Source of the DNA: a virus
IMG/VR virus record: IMGVR_UViG_3300035034_003009
Span: 1-59,566 of that record
Length of the DNA: 59,566 bases
Direction: 5' to 3' (one strand)
A program made the position numbers and the translations under genes. This document shows positions 12,536-19,735 of this stretch, piece by piece (the first letter of the stretch is position 1; every line of letters begins with the position of its first letter). The notes beneath the pieces are model-generated. The model had not been told where the DNA came from. It saw only the letters and a program-made list of their open reading frames with translations, and searched no databases.

Positions 12536-12727
12536 ATGGATAAATACTTGTACTTGATAGAAATCACTGCAGCTACCCAAGAAGAAGCTAATCAAGTCAT
12601 AGCTGAGAGAATCGAACACGAAGAAGACTATGGGTTTAACTACAATATCAACGAGTTAACTCTGGATTCGTTGCAAGTCTCTTTCCAGGAAGATGAAGAC
12701 GAGGAAGCGTCGCACAGTCAGGCCTAG
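12536..12727 (+). CDS. Small ferredoxin-like fold protein ending in tRNA-Ser (63 aa)
   Basis: ATG 12536 is preferred over 12512 because GAGAGGATATCTCC precedes it. The sequence (YLYLIEITAATQEEANQVIA, then LDSLQVSF) has the strand-helix-strand pattern of small ferredoxin-like domains. The last 25 nt, coding GSHSQA-type residues (EEASHSQA), are the 5' end of tRNA-Ser(GCT). Function unknown. Confidence 0.6.
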   Translation: MDKYLYLIEITAATQEEANQVIAERIEHEEDYGFNYNINELTLDSLQVSFQEDEDEEASHSQA

Positions 12728-12789
12728 TGCACCACTTTGCTAAAGTGGCGAGGTTGACCCCTCCGAGAGTTCAAATCTCTCCGCTTCCG
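12703..12789 (+). tRNA. tRNA-Ser (anticodon GCT)
   Basis: Acceptor GGAAGCG/CGCTTCC with G73. Anticodon stem CCACT/AGTGG with loop TTGCTAA gives GCT. Class II variable arm. T-arm GAGAG-TTCAAAT-CTCTC is perfect. No complete CCA (GCCG). The upstream ORF stop TAG (12725-12727) lies inside its D-arm. Confidence 0.92.
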
Positions 12790-12793
12790 CCGA

Positions 12794-12867
12794 CTCCCCG
12801 TGGTCCAATTGGAGAAGACACTCGGCTACGGACCGAGAGGCTGAAGGTTCAAGTCCTTCCGGGGAGA
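12794..12867 (+). tRNA. tRNA-Arg (anticodon ACG)
   Basis: Acceptor CTCCCCG/CGGGGAG with A73. Anticodon stem CTCGG/CCGAG with loop CTACGGA gives ACG, the normal inosine-modified arginine anticodon. T-arm GAAGG-TTCAAGT-CCTTC. No CCA encoded. Confidence 0.92.
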
Positions 12868-12882
12868 CTAGATGGAGAACGC

Positions 12883-13383
12883 GTGAACATTCACGAAATG
12901 CAGACTGATATTACACAGCGCATAGAGAACTTCGCAGCCAAAGAAGAACGTTTATTTGGTTTTCCTTTAATATCTCATATAACAAATAACCTCTGGATGG
13001 GCGGCTGTATTCATGACACACGCTTGCCCAAAGAGTTTGACTATGTAGTGTCTTTATATTCTTGGGAAAAATATTTGCTGCATGAGACCACAGTCAGATA
13101 CGCATATGAGATGTATGACCGAGCAGAAATGCCTGACCTTCCCACCCTATTTGCCGCAGCAGGAAATGTCTTAGGGTGTATTCAGTCGGGTGGCACGACT
13201 CTAGTGCACTGCCAAGGTGGATTCAACCGATCGGGCCTAGTTACAGGACTAGCTCTAGTACTATCCGGTACAGACCCCGAAGATGCAATTACGCTACTCA
13301 GAGAGCAACGCTCCGAAAATGTACTGTGCAATCCAATCTTTGCTGATTGGTTAAGAATCCTGAAAGTATCTCCGATTATATAG
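12883..13383 (+). CDS. Dual-specificity protein phosphatase (166 aa)
   Basis: The signature VHCQGGFNRSGLVTG is the HCxxGxxRS P-loop of cysteine-dependent phosphatases; Cys is the nucleophile and Arg binds phosphate. Upstream, DYVVSLYSWEKYL and YDRAEMPDL fit the fold, with Asp as the likely general acid. The length of about 166 residues fits an atypical dual-specificity phosphatase. Start GTG 12883 follows AGATGGAGAACGC; ATG 12898 is an alternative. The target, protein, RNA cap or nucleotide, cannot be read from sequence. Confidence 0.85.
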   Translation: MNIHEMQTDITQRIENFAAKEERLFGFPLISHITNNLWMGGCIHDTRLPKEFDYVVSLYSWEKYLLHETTVRYAYEMYDRAEMPDLPTLFAAAGNVLGCIQSGGTTLVHCQGGFNRSGLVTGLALVLSGTDPEDAITLLREQRSENVLCNPIFADWLRILKVSPII

Positions 13384-13391
13384 GATTAACT

Positions 13392-13523
13392 ATGGCTAAT
13401 CATAAACGCAAGAAACCTAAGAACGCACGAGCAGGTTGCCTTATGTGTAAACCACACAAGATGAACGGTGCTAAGAATAAAAATAAAGCATCGATACGAA
13501 GAAAGCTTCAAACTGATGGATGA
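13392..13523 (+). CDS. Conserved small basic phage protein (43 aa)
   Basis: ATG 13392 follows TATAGGATTAACT. Basic, with GCLMCKPHKMNG, a CxxCKPHK motif I recognise from very many actinobacteriophage peptides of 40-50 residues. It may bind a metal and RNA; no function is established. It overlaps the next gene's start (13516). Confidence 0.72.
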   Translation: MANHKRKKPKNARAGCLMCKPHKMNGAKNKNKASIRRKLQTDG

Positions 13524-15330
13524 TCAGGTAGTAGGATATCAAAAAGCAAAAGATATGGACACATTAAACCTAGAGATTGAAAATATCTTGATGCTTGGAG
13601 ATTCACACGGCAATAAACATTTCGTGCTCGAAGCTATAGATGCAGCTGTACGCTATAAGTGCCAGGTAATAATGCAGGTGGGAGACTTTGGCATCTGGGA
13701 TCACACTAAGGCTGGTGTAATCTTCCTTGATGACGTAGATGATGCCCTAGAAGATGCTGGCATCCCCTTAGTGTTTTGCGACGGAAATCATGAGTGTATA
13801 ACTAAACGTAGTCGAGCCGTTACGAAACGTGGTTTCATCGACGTGGAGAACCTCACAGGGGACGACGAAGTCCTGTCAGTTGACAACGCTGGTGCCCGTT
13901 GCTGGCTTCCCATACAGAAAATCATCTTGCAACCCCATCAAGGCACGTTGTACCGGTTCAGAAGCCGAGGAATCGACTTCGACGCAACGCCAGGTCACCG
14001 GATCGTTGGTCGTCGCAAGTCCAATGTCGGGAACTGGTGCGAAACGCTGGCAGAGAACGCCGATCAAGTCCACTACGACCTCGTAGTGTCCGCTCGGAAC
14101 GACGACCCCGATGCGAACATCAGCGACGACGAGATAAAGCTCATCGCTTGGTGTCTCACGGACAGTTACAAACGCACGAACGGTGGATGGCACTTCTATC
14201 AGCGGGAGTCAACGAGCTATCGCATCGAAGAACTCCTTACGCGGCTCGGAATCGCGTACACATCCTCCAGCCGCCATCGTAACATCAAAGTGATCACCGG
14301 GAATCCAGTCACCTCGACAGAACCCGAGACCACCATCCGCGTAGGTATGTCAGTTGGTCAAGAACGAACCAAGCACGATCACCACAACCTACCCGCCAGT
14401 GCACTGTCCTGGTCTCGCAGGCAGGTCGAGGTATTCCTCAACGAAATAGTGTTCACTGACGGGTCGAACGCGACATCAGGGACCGCTAAGGTTATCTATT
14501 GCTCACACAAGTTATTGCGAGAACAACTGATGCTCCTGTTCGTGGCAAACGGCTTCCGAACATCCACGACCGAATATCGCCCAGGACACTGGCGCATCAA
14601 TGTCGCTGATCGCACCACGCTCGACTTCGACACCAGGAGGGGGAAGGGCGTCATCAGGACAGAAGATGAGTCAGATGAAGACGTTTGGTGCCTCCAGGTC
14701 CCAAATGGTCGGTTCTTCATAGAAACCGACGGGAAAATGGTCCTCACTGGAAACTGTTTCGATTCACTCCTCAAACTACCAGTAAGCATCGATGGTTTCC
14801 GTCGTGTGCGCAAGAACATCCTCCATGCGCCACGAGGACACATCTGGAGCTGGTCTGACGTCACTTTCATGGCAATGGGTGGGGCACACTCCATCGACGG
14901 CCCTCGTGGCGTCTGGCAGCAAATGAGAGGCCCTCTACCTGTACGCCATGTGATGGATGCCCCGGTAGATCTTGGTTCATGGTGGCCACAAGAAACCATA
15001 ACTGCCACACAAACTGTGGAAGCTAGCGAAAAAGCACGCCAGCACCGTGAAAACACAGGAGAAATAGATGTGCTCATTGCGCACGACTGTCCTCTCGGTG
15101 TAAACATCCCCGGAATTAGTGGCTACCCAGCCGGAGATCAGAACCGACGATTGTTGGCGCAAGTGTGTGATGCAGCAAATCCTAAGTATATTTTCTGCGG
15201 ACACTTCCACAGAAGGTTACGAGGCAGCTACGGCGATGCTCGTGTCGAAATACTCGCAGCTGATATCAATGATAGAGATCAAGCTCTTGCCATCTCGGTT
15301 GATCAGTTAAAACAATGGCCCTCAGATTAA
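13516..15330 (+). CDS. Metallophosphoesterase interrupted by an intein (604 aa precursor)
   Basis: Exteins form a calcineurin-like phosphoesterase: GDSHGN, VGDFGIWDH and CDGNHE before the intein, then AMGGAHSIDG, IAHDCPLG and FCGHFHRR after it. The intein is inserted directly after the GNHE metal-binding motif, so the enzyme should be inactive until splicing. The spliced product is about 284 residues. Start is uncertain: ATG 13516 has no strong ribosome site; GTG 13468 is also in frame but overlaps the small basic gene more. The C-extein just after the intein is unusually GC-rich. Confidence 0.88.
   Translation: MDDQVVGYQKAKDMDTLNLEIENILMLGDSHGNKHFVLEAIDAAVRYKCQVIMQVGDFGIWDHTKAGVIFLDDVDDALEDAGIPLVFCDGNHECITKRSRAVTKRGFIDVENLTGDDEVLSVDNAGARCWLPIQKIILQPHQGTLYRFRSRGIDFDATPGHRIVGRRKSNVGNWCETLAENADQVHYDLVVSARNDDPDANISDDEIKLIAWCLTDSYKRTNGGWHFYQRESTSYRIEELLTRLGIAYTSSSRHRNIKVITGNPVTSTEPETTIRVGMSVGQERTKHDHHNLPASALSWSRRQVEVFLNEIVFTDGSNATSGTAKVIYCSHKLLREQLMLLFVANGFRTSTTEYRPGHWRINVADRTTLDFDTRRGKGVIRTEDESDEDVWCLQVPNGRFFIETDGKMVLTGNCFDSLLKLPVSIDGFRRVRKNILHAPRGHIWSWSDVTFMAMGGAHSIDGPRGVWQQMRGPLPVRHVMDAPVDLGSWWPQETITATQTVEASEKARQHRENTGEIDVLIAHDCPLGVNIPGISGYPAGDQNRRLLAQVCDAANPKYIFCGHFHRRLRGSYGDARVEILAADINDRDQALAISVDQLKQWPSD
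13795..14754 (+). mobile_element. Intein in metallophosphoesterase (320 aa)
   Basis: Starts Cys (CITKRSRAVTKRGFIDVENL) and has block-A/B-like LTGDDEVLSV and ATPGHRIVG; ends FFIETDGKMVLTGN before a Cys extein residue. The penultimate residue is Gly instead of His. Internal stretches IAWCLTDSYKRTNG and FLNEIVFTDGSNA resemble degenerate LAGLIDADG endonuclease motifs. GC is about 60 % in lines I counted, against about 43 % around it, implying recent arrival from a GC-rich source. Confidence 0.88.
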
Positions 15331-15344
15331 CTATAGGAGTTGAT

Positions 15345-15617
15345 ATGGAACTGGGCTGCCCCGAATGTGGAGGACAAGACTTCTGCAGCATCGAAGAAAA
15401 TGTGCGAATGGTTAATCCATTTGTGATGTGCGGAGAAGAACCCGAGTGGCACTCTGAACCAGAGATTCTATGGGATGGAGTAAAGATAGTTGGAATCACA
15501 TGCGAAGAGTGCAACTGGGAAGCCGAAATTGACAATGACAACATCAACGCTGCACTTGTGCAAATAACGCCTAAACTAGACAAGAATGAAGAGGATATAC
15601 CAGATGACGACTTCTAA
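15345..15617 (+). CDS. Zinc-ribbon protein (90 aa)
   Basis: ATG 15345 follows CTATAGGAGTTGAT. CPECGGQDF (residues 5-8 hold CPEC) and a distal CEECNWEAEI make a four-cysteine zinc ribbon with an inserted acidic loop. A longer frame (15315) overlaps the phosphoesterase and lacks a ribosome site. Probably a small nucleic-acid or protein adaptor. It ends overlapping the next ATG. Confidence 0.65.
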   Translation: MELGCPECGGQDFCSIEENVRMVNPFVMCGEEPEWHSEPEILWDGVKIVGITCEECNWEAEIDNDNINAALVQITPKLDKNEEDIPDDDF

Positions 15618-15831
15618 CAATGAAGAAATAGCCATCGTAGCAAACGCAATAGGATGGACTTTCTTCGGGGAAAAAAGCGAAGATGGAACTACTGTCGAAA
15701 TAGAAGAGAGAGACTCAGAAAAATGTGTAAAAGCTGCTAAACGAGCTCTAGAACATCTAGAAATACTTCGATACGACGATGATACAGAAGACGATGATGA
15801 TGCAGAAGAACATAAAGACAGTAACCTATAA
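15604..15831 (+). CDS. Acidic hypothetical protein (75 aa)
   Basis: ATG 15604 preceded by AAGAGGATATACCAG. One alpha/beta segment (IAIVANAIGWTFFGEK; CVKAAKRALEHLEIL), then a strongly acidic tail of Asp and Glu. It is the last gene of the plus-strand block. The 120 nt to the convergent endolysin gene hold T-rich sequence (TCTTTTTTTTATC near 15867) but no clear hairpin. Confidence 0.58.
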   Translation: MTTSNNEEIAIVANAIGWTFFGEKSEDGTTVEIEERDSEKCVKAAKRALEHLEILRYDDDTEDDDDAEEHKDSNL

Positions 15832-15951
15832 CCAAAACTAATCTTTACTATCCCTATTTAAAGCAAGTCTTTTTTTTATCTTCTTCTTGATGAGTAGTGG
15901 ATCCGTCCATATCAATAATACAATAACAATAAAATAGAATGCACCAAATTA

Positions 15952-16983
15952 TTATTTCAGCTTTCTCAACATTGCTCTACGTGTTTGAGGACCTACAATT
16001 CCATCTACAACAATTCCAGCAGCACTCTGGAATCGACGTGTCCAATCTCGAGTTTCTGGACCAAAGATACCATCAGCTCCACTTCTTGGTAGTGCTCTAT
16101 GAAGCCATCTTTGTAATGCTTTTTGCCACTCTTCAACAGCAGGTCCAGGGTCACCAAATTTCAGATACTCTGTCGATGTAAAAGTATATTGCGTAGCCAA
16201 TGCTTTCTTCATTGCATCACGTGTTTGAGGACCCACAATTCCATCTACAGCAATTCCAGTAGCACTCTGGAATTGACGGGTCCAATCCGCTGTCTCTGTA
16301 CCAAAATCACCATCAGCACCATAATGTGGTAATGCATTAGAATTCCACTTTAACAGATCATTTTGCCAAGAACGAACTCCGGCTCCTTCGTCTTCAGTAG
16401 TGATATAGTTCCGCTCCTTTGGCTCTTCGGGAGCATCAGGCTCTTTTGACCCTTTTCCGTCTCCCACCGATGGCAGAGTAGATTTCCCATCTAGATCCTT
16501 GACGTAGCCCCTTAAGAAGCTGCCCGGACAACCTGTAGATTTAAAGAAGCTATGTGGTTTAACAGCATTGCCTGCCTCAGCATTACGACGTGCATCTTCA
16601 ACAAGCCAATTCAATGCTTCTAACGCTGCGTCACTGGGTTGTTCGTCACCCCCACCCAGCCAAACAAATGCCAAATAATTCTGGTTACCAATGTTAGTGC
16701 CATTCGCGGCAGTACGTACTCCGTAGCCGCGACCAGCATAGACATTACCCCAGTTATCAAAACCTGCAGTATAGGCTATATCTACCCATCCATGAGAGTC
16801 CATGTGGTAGTTCTGCCAACTACGCCATACCTCACGAGCTCTCTTCTGGGAAGTAATTTTCTGCGCTTGTCCACCATAATGAACCGCAACCCCACCATCA
16901 CCTGGAGTGATATTAGAACTTATACTATCAGGTGGTCTAAGCTCTAGTTCTAAACGTGTGTAAAACTTTTTAATGGAAGCCAT
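15952..16983 (-). CDS. Endolysin: N-acetylmuramoyl-L-alanine amidase (343 aa)
   Basis: N-terminal Amidase_2/PGRP-type domain (about residues 1-170): zinc His in GVAVHYGG, GWVDIAYTAGFDNWGNVYAG, RGYGVRTAANG, and the distal His/Cys pair in VKPHSFFKSTGCPG. It cuts the lactyl-amide link between MurNAc and the stem peptide. Two PG_binding_1 repeats follow (VRSWQNDLL...GIVGPQTRDAM and VEEWQKALQ...GIVGPQTRRAM). No signal peptide, so release needs a holin; a holin-like gene lies 29 kb away at 45142. It shares a TAATG overlap with the small gene upstream. Confidence 0.93.
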   Translation of the reverse strand: MASIKKFYTRLELELRPPDSISSNITPGDGGVAVHYGGQAQKITSQKRAREVWRSWQNYHMDSHGWVDIAYTAGFDNWGNVYAGRGYGVRTAANGTNIGNQNYLAFVWLGGGDEQPSDAALEALNWLVEDARRNAEAGNAVKPHSFFKSTGCPGSFLRGYVKDLDGKSTLPSVGDGKGSKEPDAPEEPKERNYITTEDEGAGVRSWQNDLLKWNSNALPHYGADGDFGTETADWTRQFQSATGIAVDGIVGPQTRDAMKKALATQYTFTSTEYLKFGDPGPAVEEWQKALQRWLHRALPRSGADGIFGPETRDWTRRFQSAAGIVVDGIVGPQTRRAMLRKLK

Positions 16984-17126
16984 TAGTTATTTTCCTCCTG
17001 CAGCGCATCAACTTCGTCTACAGAAGCTTCGTGCGCTACATCCGCATCTTCTACTTCAGCTGTGTTATCTTCTACAATACCCAACTCATCCCACTCTGGG
17101 GTTAATGGGCTCTGTTCTTCACTCAT
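16983..17126 (-). CDS. Small acidic protein (47 aa)
   Basis: ATG (17126) is preceded on the minus strand by CTAGAGGAGGTTTTAG, a near-perfect ribosome site. The peptide is very acidic (MSEEQSPLTPEWDELGIVED). Its TAA overlaps the endolysin ATG (TAATG), so the pair is coupled. It could regulate lysis, but nothing in the sequence proves that. Confidence 0.62.
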   Translation of the reverse strand: MSEEQSPLTPEWDELGIVEDNTAEVEDADVAHEASVDEVDALQEENN

Positions 17127-17331
17127 CTAAAACCTCCTCTAGGACTCTGATAATTTGATTGTAATCATCAACACATTCTTGATGAAAATCTCGCGGACCC
17201 AATGCTTCTTCGATGGAGCCTGATTCTTTCAACCAGTCCCAAATCGTATAACCATTATCAAAGTACTGAACTACATCAACATGGGTGTCTCGACAAGCCT
17301 TAATGTAGTCAATTGTGTCTGTTAGATCCAT
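17119..17331 (-). CDS. Hypothetical protein (70 aa)
   Basis: ATG (17331) after GGTTGTTACTATC. Helical and acidic (MDLTDTIDYIKACRDTHVDV; HQECVDDYNQ; RVLEEVLDE). It overlaps the next gene downstream by 8 nt, which fits an operon. No family recognised. Confidence 0.6.
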   Translation of the reverse strand: MDLTDTIDYIKACRDTHVDVVQYFDNGYTIWDWLKESGSIEEALGPRDFHQECVDDYNQIIRVLEEVLDE

Positions 17332-17349
17332 GATAGTAACAACCTTTAA

Positions 17350-17664
17350 TCACTTGCCCCCAGATTGGAGCTCTTTGAGTTGTGTGTATCTTTCTCCTGT
17401 CGCACGCGAAGCAATTGAGAAACCTAAATCAGCTGCTGCTTCTGCTGCCTCCTTGAATGCTTCCAAATCTTCACTTGGAAACGCCATAATTGGCACTCCA
17501 ATTCCAGAAAAAACATCAATATTCTCAAAGTTACCTGTATTAATCTTTCTGTTCACACCACACATCATCACGGGAAATGGAATCATTCCTTCAGTAATCT
17601 TAATACCAGCAATCTCCATATGGTTGACTGACTGATCTTGATTGTCGGTTGGGACCTTAGGCAT
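17350..17664 (-). CDS. Hypothetical protein (104 aa)
   Basis: ATG (17664) overlaps the end of the dNMP kinase gene. Contains MMCGVNRKINTGNFENIDVF followed by SGIGVPIMAF, then an acidic helix rich in Ala. Proteins with the KINTGNFENIDV...G pattern occur near DNA metabolism genes of phages, as I recall, with no proven role. Confidence 0.66.
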   Translation of the reverse strand: MPKVPTDNQDQSVNHMEIAGIKITEGMIPFPVMMCGVNRKINTGNFENIDVFSGIGVPIMAFPSEDLEAFKEAAEAAADLGFSIASRATGERYTQLKELQSGGK

Positions 17665-18520
17665 TTACTACTCCTGTCATTTTGGTAATTAGATTGCGTA
17701 CGTAGTCTGTCTGTTCTTTTACGGACATATCTGTTGTATCTATAATTTTATTATACCACTCTTCTGGGATGCTGTCCCATTGATGTTCTGATTGATGACT
17801 CTTCTGTGTTCCATTCATTACATAGCCATCACGCTCGAATTGCCTACGATCCGCCTCCTCTATATCCGCAGTAAACTTCAACAGAACACCATTTGGATGT
17901 TCCGCTACCAACTGAGCTTCGTTTTGGAACCTGCAGTCAGATATAACCACACCATACATTGGTGGAACTACATCTAGATCCATCACCGGATTATCGCATT
18001 GATGCTCACAGCATGGTTCTATCTCTCTATGTTCCCACAAAAACTTACGATATTCCTCTTTAATTTTGCGGTCCATCCACTTAGTCCATATACCACCATC
18101 ATAGGCCCGCAGAATATCAGTGCCTATATGCTGCAAAAATGACCGGGGCTTACCTTCTTTCGGACATGGATATTCTGCTATCTCGTACACCATCTGTAAA
18201 AGATCATCGTAATTAGGCGCACCATAGAGAGGATTATTACCAAACACTTCTAACAGTGTTGCGTGAATCTCATAGTGCATTCTATCTCGGGCATATCGCC
18301 CTTCAATACTTTGGCGAGCAGTAGCCATACGATATAACGGCAGCGCAAAATACAGATGGTCCCATATAATACGATGGTCATCATTTTGTGCTCCCTCACG
18401 AAATGCCATGCGGACCGGAGGGGCTATACCGTTGGCCGTGCTGGTTTTGCCGGTGCAATAACCACCAGCGAAACCCAACACTACGGGCATATCTGGATCG
18501 AAATCTTTGTGTGTATTCAT
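17657..18520 (-). CDS. Deoxynucleoside monophosphate kinase-like protein (287 aa)
   Basis: P-loop GFAGGYCTGKTSTANGIA (residues about 16-33) is Walker A. The distal GVVISDCRFQNEAQLVAEHP matches the D(V/C)RFxNE motif of phage dNMP kinases (T4 gp1 type), which phosphorylate dNMPs with ATP. Cysteines EPCCEHQC may bind a metal. The gene has its own promoter (18528-18556) with the -10 box only 7 nt before the ATG and no ribosome site, so the mRNA is probably leaderless. It fits beside ThyX and dCMP deaminase in dNTP supply. Confidence 0.8.
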   Translation of the reverse strand: MNTHKDFDPDMPVVLGFAGGYCTGKTSTANGIAPPVRMAFREGAQNDDHRIIWDHLYFALPLYRMATARQSIEGRYARDRMHYEIHATLLEVFGNNPLYGAPNYDDLLQMVYEIAEYPCPKEGKPRSFLQHIGTDILRAYDGGIWTKWMDRKIKEEYRKFLWEHREIEPCCEHQCDNPVMDLDVVPPMYGVVISDCRFQNEAQLVAEHPNGVLLKFTADIEEADRRQFERDGYVMNGTQKSHQSEHQWDSIPEEWYNKIIDTTDMSVKEQTDYVRNLITKMTGVVNA

Positions 18521-18527
18521 AATCTAA

Positions 18528-18556
18528 AGTATAGCTATTATATGCATATAATGCAA
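18528..18556 (-). promoter_or_regulatory. Sigma70-like promoter giving a leaderless mRNA
   Basis: On the minus strand: -35 TTGCAT, 17-nt spacer, -10 TATACT. The -10 box ends 7 nt before the ATG of the dNMP kinase gene, so transcription would begin at or next to the start codon. Confidence 0.6.
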
Positions 18557-18580
18557 AAGAAAAGAGCCTCCGAAGAGGCC
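18552..18580 (-). terminator. Rho-independent terminator
   Basis: Minus strand: GCCTC-TTCG-GAGGC hairpin followed by TCTTTTCTTTT. It would end transcripts of the sigma/receiver/P-loop genes just before the dNMP kinase promoter, whose -35 box overlaps the T-tract. Confidence 0.7.
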
Positions 18581-18595
18581 CAATTCTGGAATTTC

Positions 18596-19063
18596 TTACT
18601 CGGGTAACAATTCTGACATTCGCCAACTTGAAACCTGACGAGCAACATCAGTAGCTAAATCTGTGTTACTCGTCAACGAATAAACCCGATTATAGGTTGA
18701 TGATGCCGCATCTGATACATCATCCCACCAATCTGTCTCATCCTGAATGAGGGGGAATGTGCAGGTGCATCCGTCGTGTTGAACTGTTTCTGCTGTCGCG
18801 GTTACGAGATCAACGGGTGCACCCAGCAAGTGGAACAACACCTCTTCCAGATCATCTACAAGCACCCTGCTAAAGCTCCGGCCACGCAATCCCACACTTC
18901 CTGTAGCCGATATGATTCTATCCGCCAGTTCTGGATATTCACGCGCTAACATTCTAGCTTGTTGATGAGATGGAACTATCAACACAGCATCATCATCTGC
19001 GTACAAGTAAGAAATGGCCTTTGTTGTTTTGCCCATCGCTCTACCAGTTGCAAAAATCTCCAT
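18596..19063 (-). CDS. P-loop NTPase-like protein (155 aa)
   Basis: Starts MEIFATGRAMGKTTKAISYL: GRAMGKTT is a Walker A-like loop at the very N-terminus. VLIVPSHQQARML and VLVDDLEEVLFHL (Walker B-like DD) follow. This is the size and order of a single RecA-like half, as in phage helicase- or packaging-related fragments; no helicase motifs IV-VI exist. ATG 19063 is chosen because GAAGGAAAAACA precedes it; an upstream in-frame start overlaps the neighbour. It ends before a terminator. Confidence 0.68.
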   Translation of the reverse strand: MEIFATGRAMGKTTKAISYLYADDDAVLIVPSHQQARMLAREYPELADRIISATGSVGLRGRSFSRVLVDDLEEVLFHLLGAPVDLVTATAETVQHDGCTCTFPLIQDETDWWDDVSDAASSTYNRVYSLTSNTDLATDVARQVSSWRMSELLPE

Positions 19064-19073
19064 TGTTTTTCCT

Positions 19074-19262
19074 TCAATAGATACTGCCTTCAAATGCTTC
19101 CTGAATATCTTCTACCGGCATTTTCAGAAAGTGAAGACCCTTCTCTCGGGCCTTGGATTTGCCGTTTTGAGCCTTGTACTGACGTAAGTGGTCTATCTTG
19201 CGGAGCCTCTTCTCTGTTGTTTTCTTCATCTTTGGCTTAGACTTTACTTTTTTTTCGGTCAA
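19074..19262 (-). CDS. Small basic protein, TTG start (62 aa)
   Basis: TTG (19262) overlaps the TGA of the receiver-like gene (TTTGA). The N-terminus is a run of Lys/Arg (TEKKVKSKPKMKKTTEKRLR), then a less charged C-terminus (FLKMPVEDIQEAFEGSIY). Possibly nucleic-acid binding. No family recognised. Confidence 0.58.
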   Translation of the reverse strand: MTEKKVKSKPKMKKTTEKRLRKIDHLRQYKAQNGKSKAREKGLHFLKMPVEDIQEAFEGSIY

Positions 19263-19651
19263 ACCATTTCTCCTTCGATGACACTATCAAGAACCTCGAA
19301 AAGTTCTGCATTCTTAAACGGTTTAGAGATAAAGTGATTAGCGCCGAGAGTATGAGCCTTCAAACTATCTTCCCACATAGAACCCTCTGTCACCATAACC
19401 ACAACCGGCAATCCAGGCCAGTTGTCCTCATCTTTGATGACATACAGAAGCTCCCATCCATCGGTTGTTGAAAGTTCAGTCCCAATTATTATCGCATCTA
19501 CGTAATCACCGTGTTCGGTGAGTGCTTTGATAGCCTCTTCACCATCATTTATTTCCGTAACCCTTGTATCAGGATAGCGTGACTGTAGAACGCCACCAAT
19601 AATCTCACAAGACACTGTATCAGAATCCACCACTAGAACATTGGTTGACAT
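19259..19651 (-). CDS. Receiver-like (pseudo-receiver) domain protein (130 aa)
   Basis: A stand-alone response-regulator receiver fold: acidic site VLVVDSD, then AIIIGTELSTTDGWELL, VVVMVTEGS and NHFISKPFKNAEL. The Lys (SKPF) and Thr positions are kept, but the phospho-acceptor Asp aligns to Gly in IIIGTEL. Such pseudo-receivers signal by protein contact rather than phosphorylation. It is directly downstream of the sigma factor gene, so a role in modulating that sigma factor is an attractive inference. Confidence 0.78.
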   Translation of the reverse strand: MSTNVLVVDSDTVSCEIIGGVLQSRYPDTRVTEINDGEEAIKALTEHGDYVDAIIIGTELSTTDGWELLYVIKDEDNWPGLPVVVMVTEGSMWEDSLKAHTLGANHFISKPFKNAELFEVLDSVIEGEMV

Positions 19652-19669
19652 TTTTTCTCCTAGCTCAGC

Positions 19670-19735
19670 CTATCTAGCTGAAGCTTCCTCGATTGCTATG
19701 CGTAGTTTAGCACAATTTTCGATGCACCGCTCACA
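19670..19735 (-). pseudogene. In-frame repeat of the sigma factor C-terminus
   Basis: After the sigma factor's TAG, the same frame continues 21 codons to another TAG and includes AKLRIAIEEASAR, close to the sigma tail NKLRIAIEEELER. It also has CERCIENC. This is either a decayed tail duplication or a stop-codon readthrough extension. Confidence 0.4.

Noticed and set aside
13829-15107. Long overlapping frames within the GC-rich metallophosphoesterase intein
   Set aside because: They are shadows of the GC-rich intein and extein frame, with arginine/serine-rich products and no ribosome sites.
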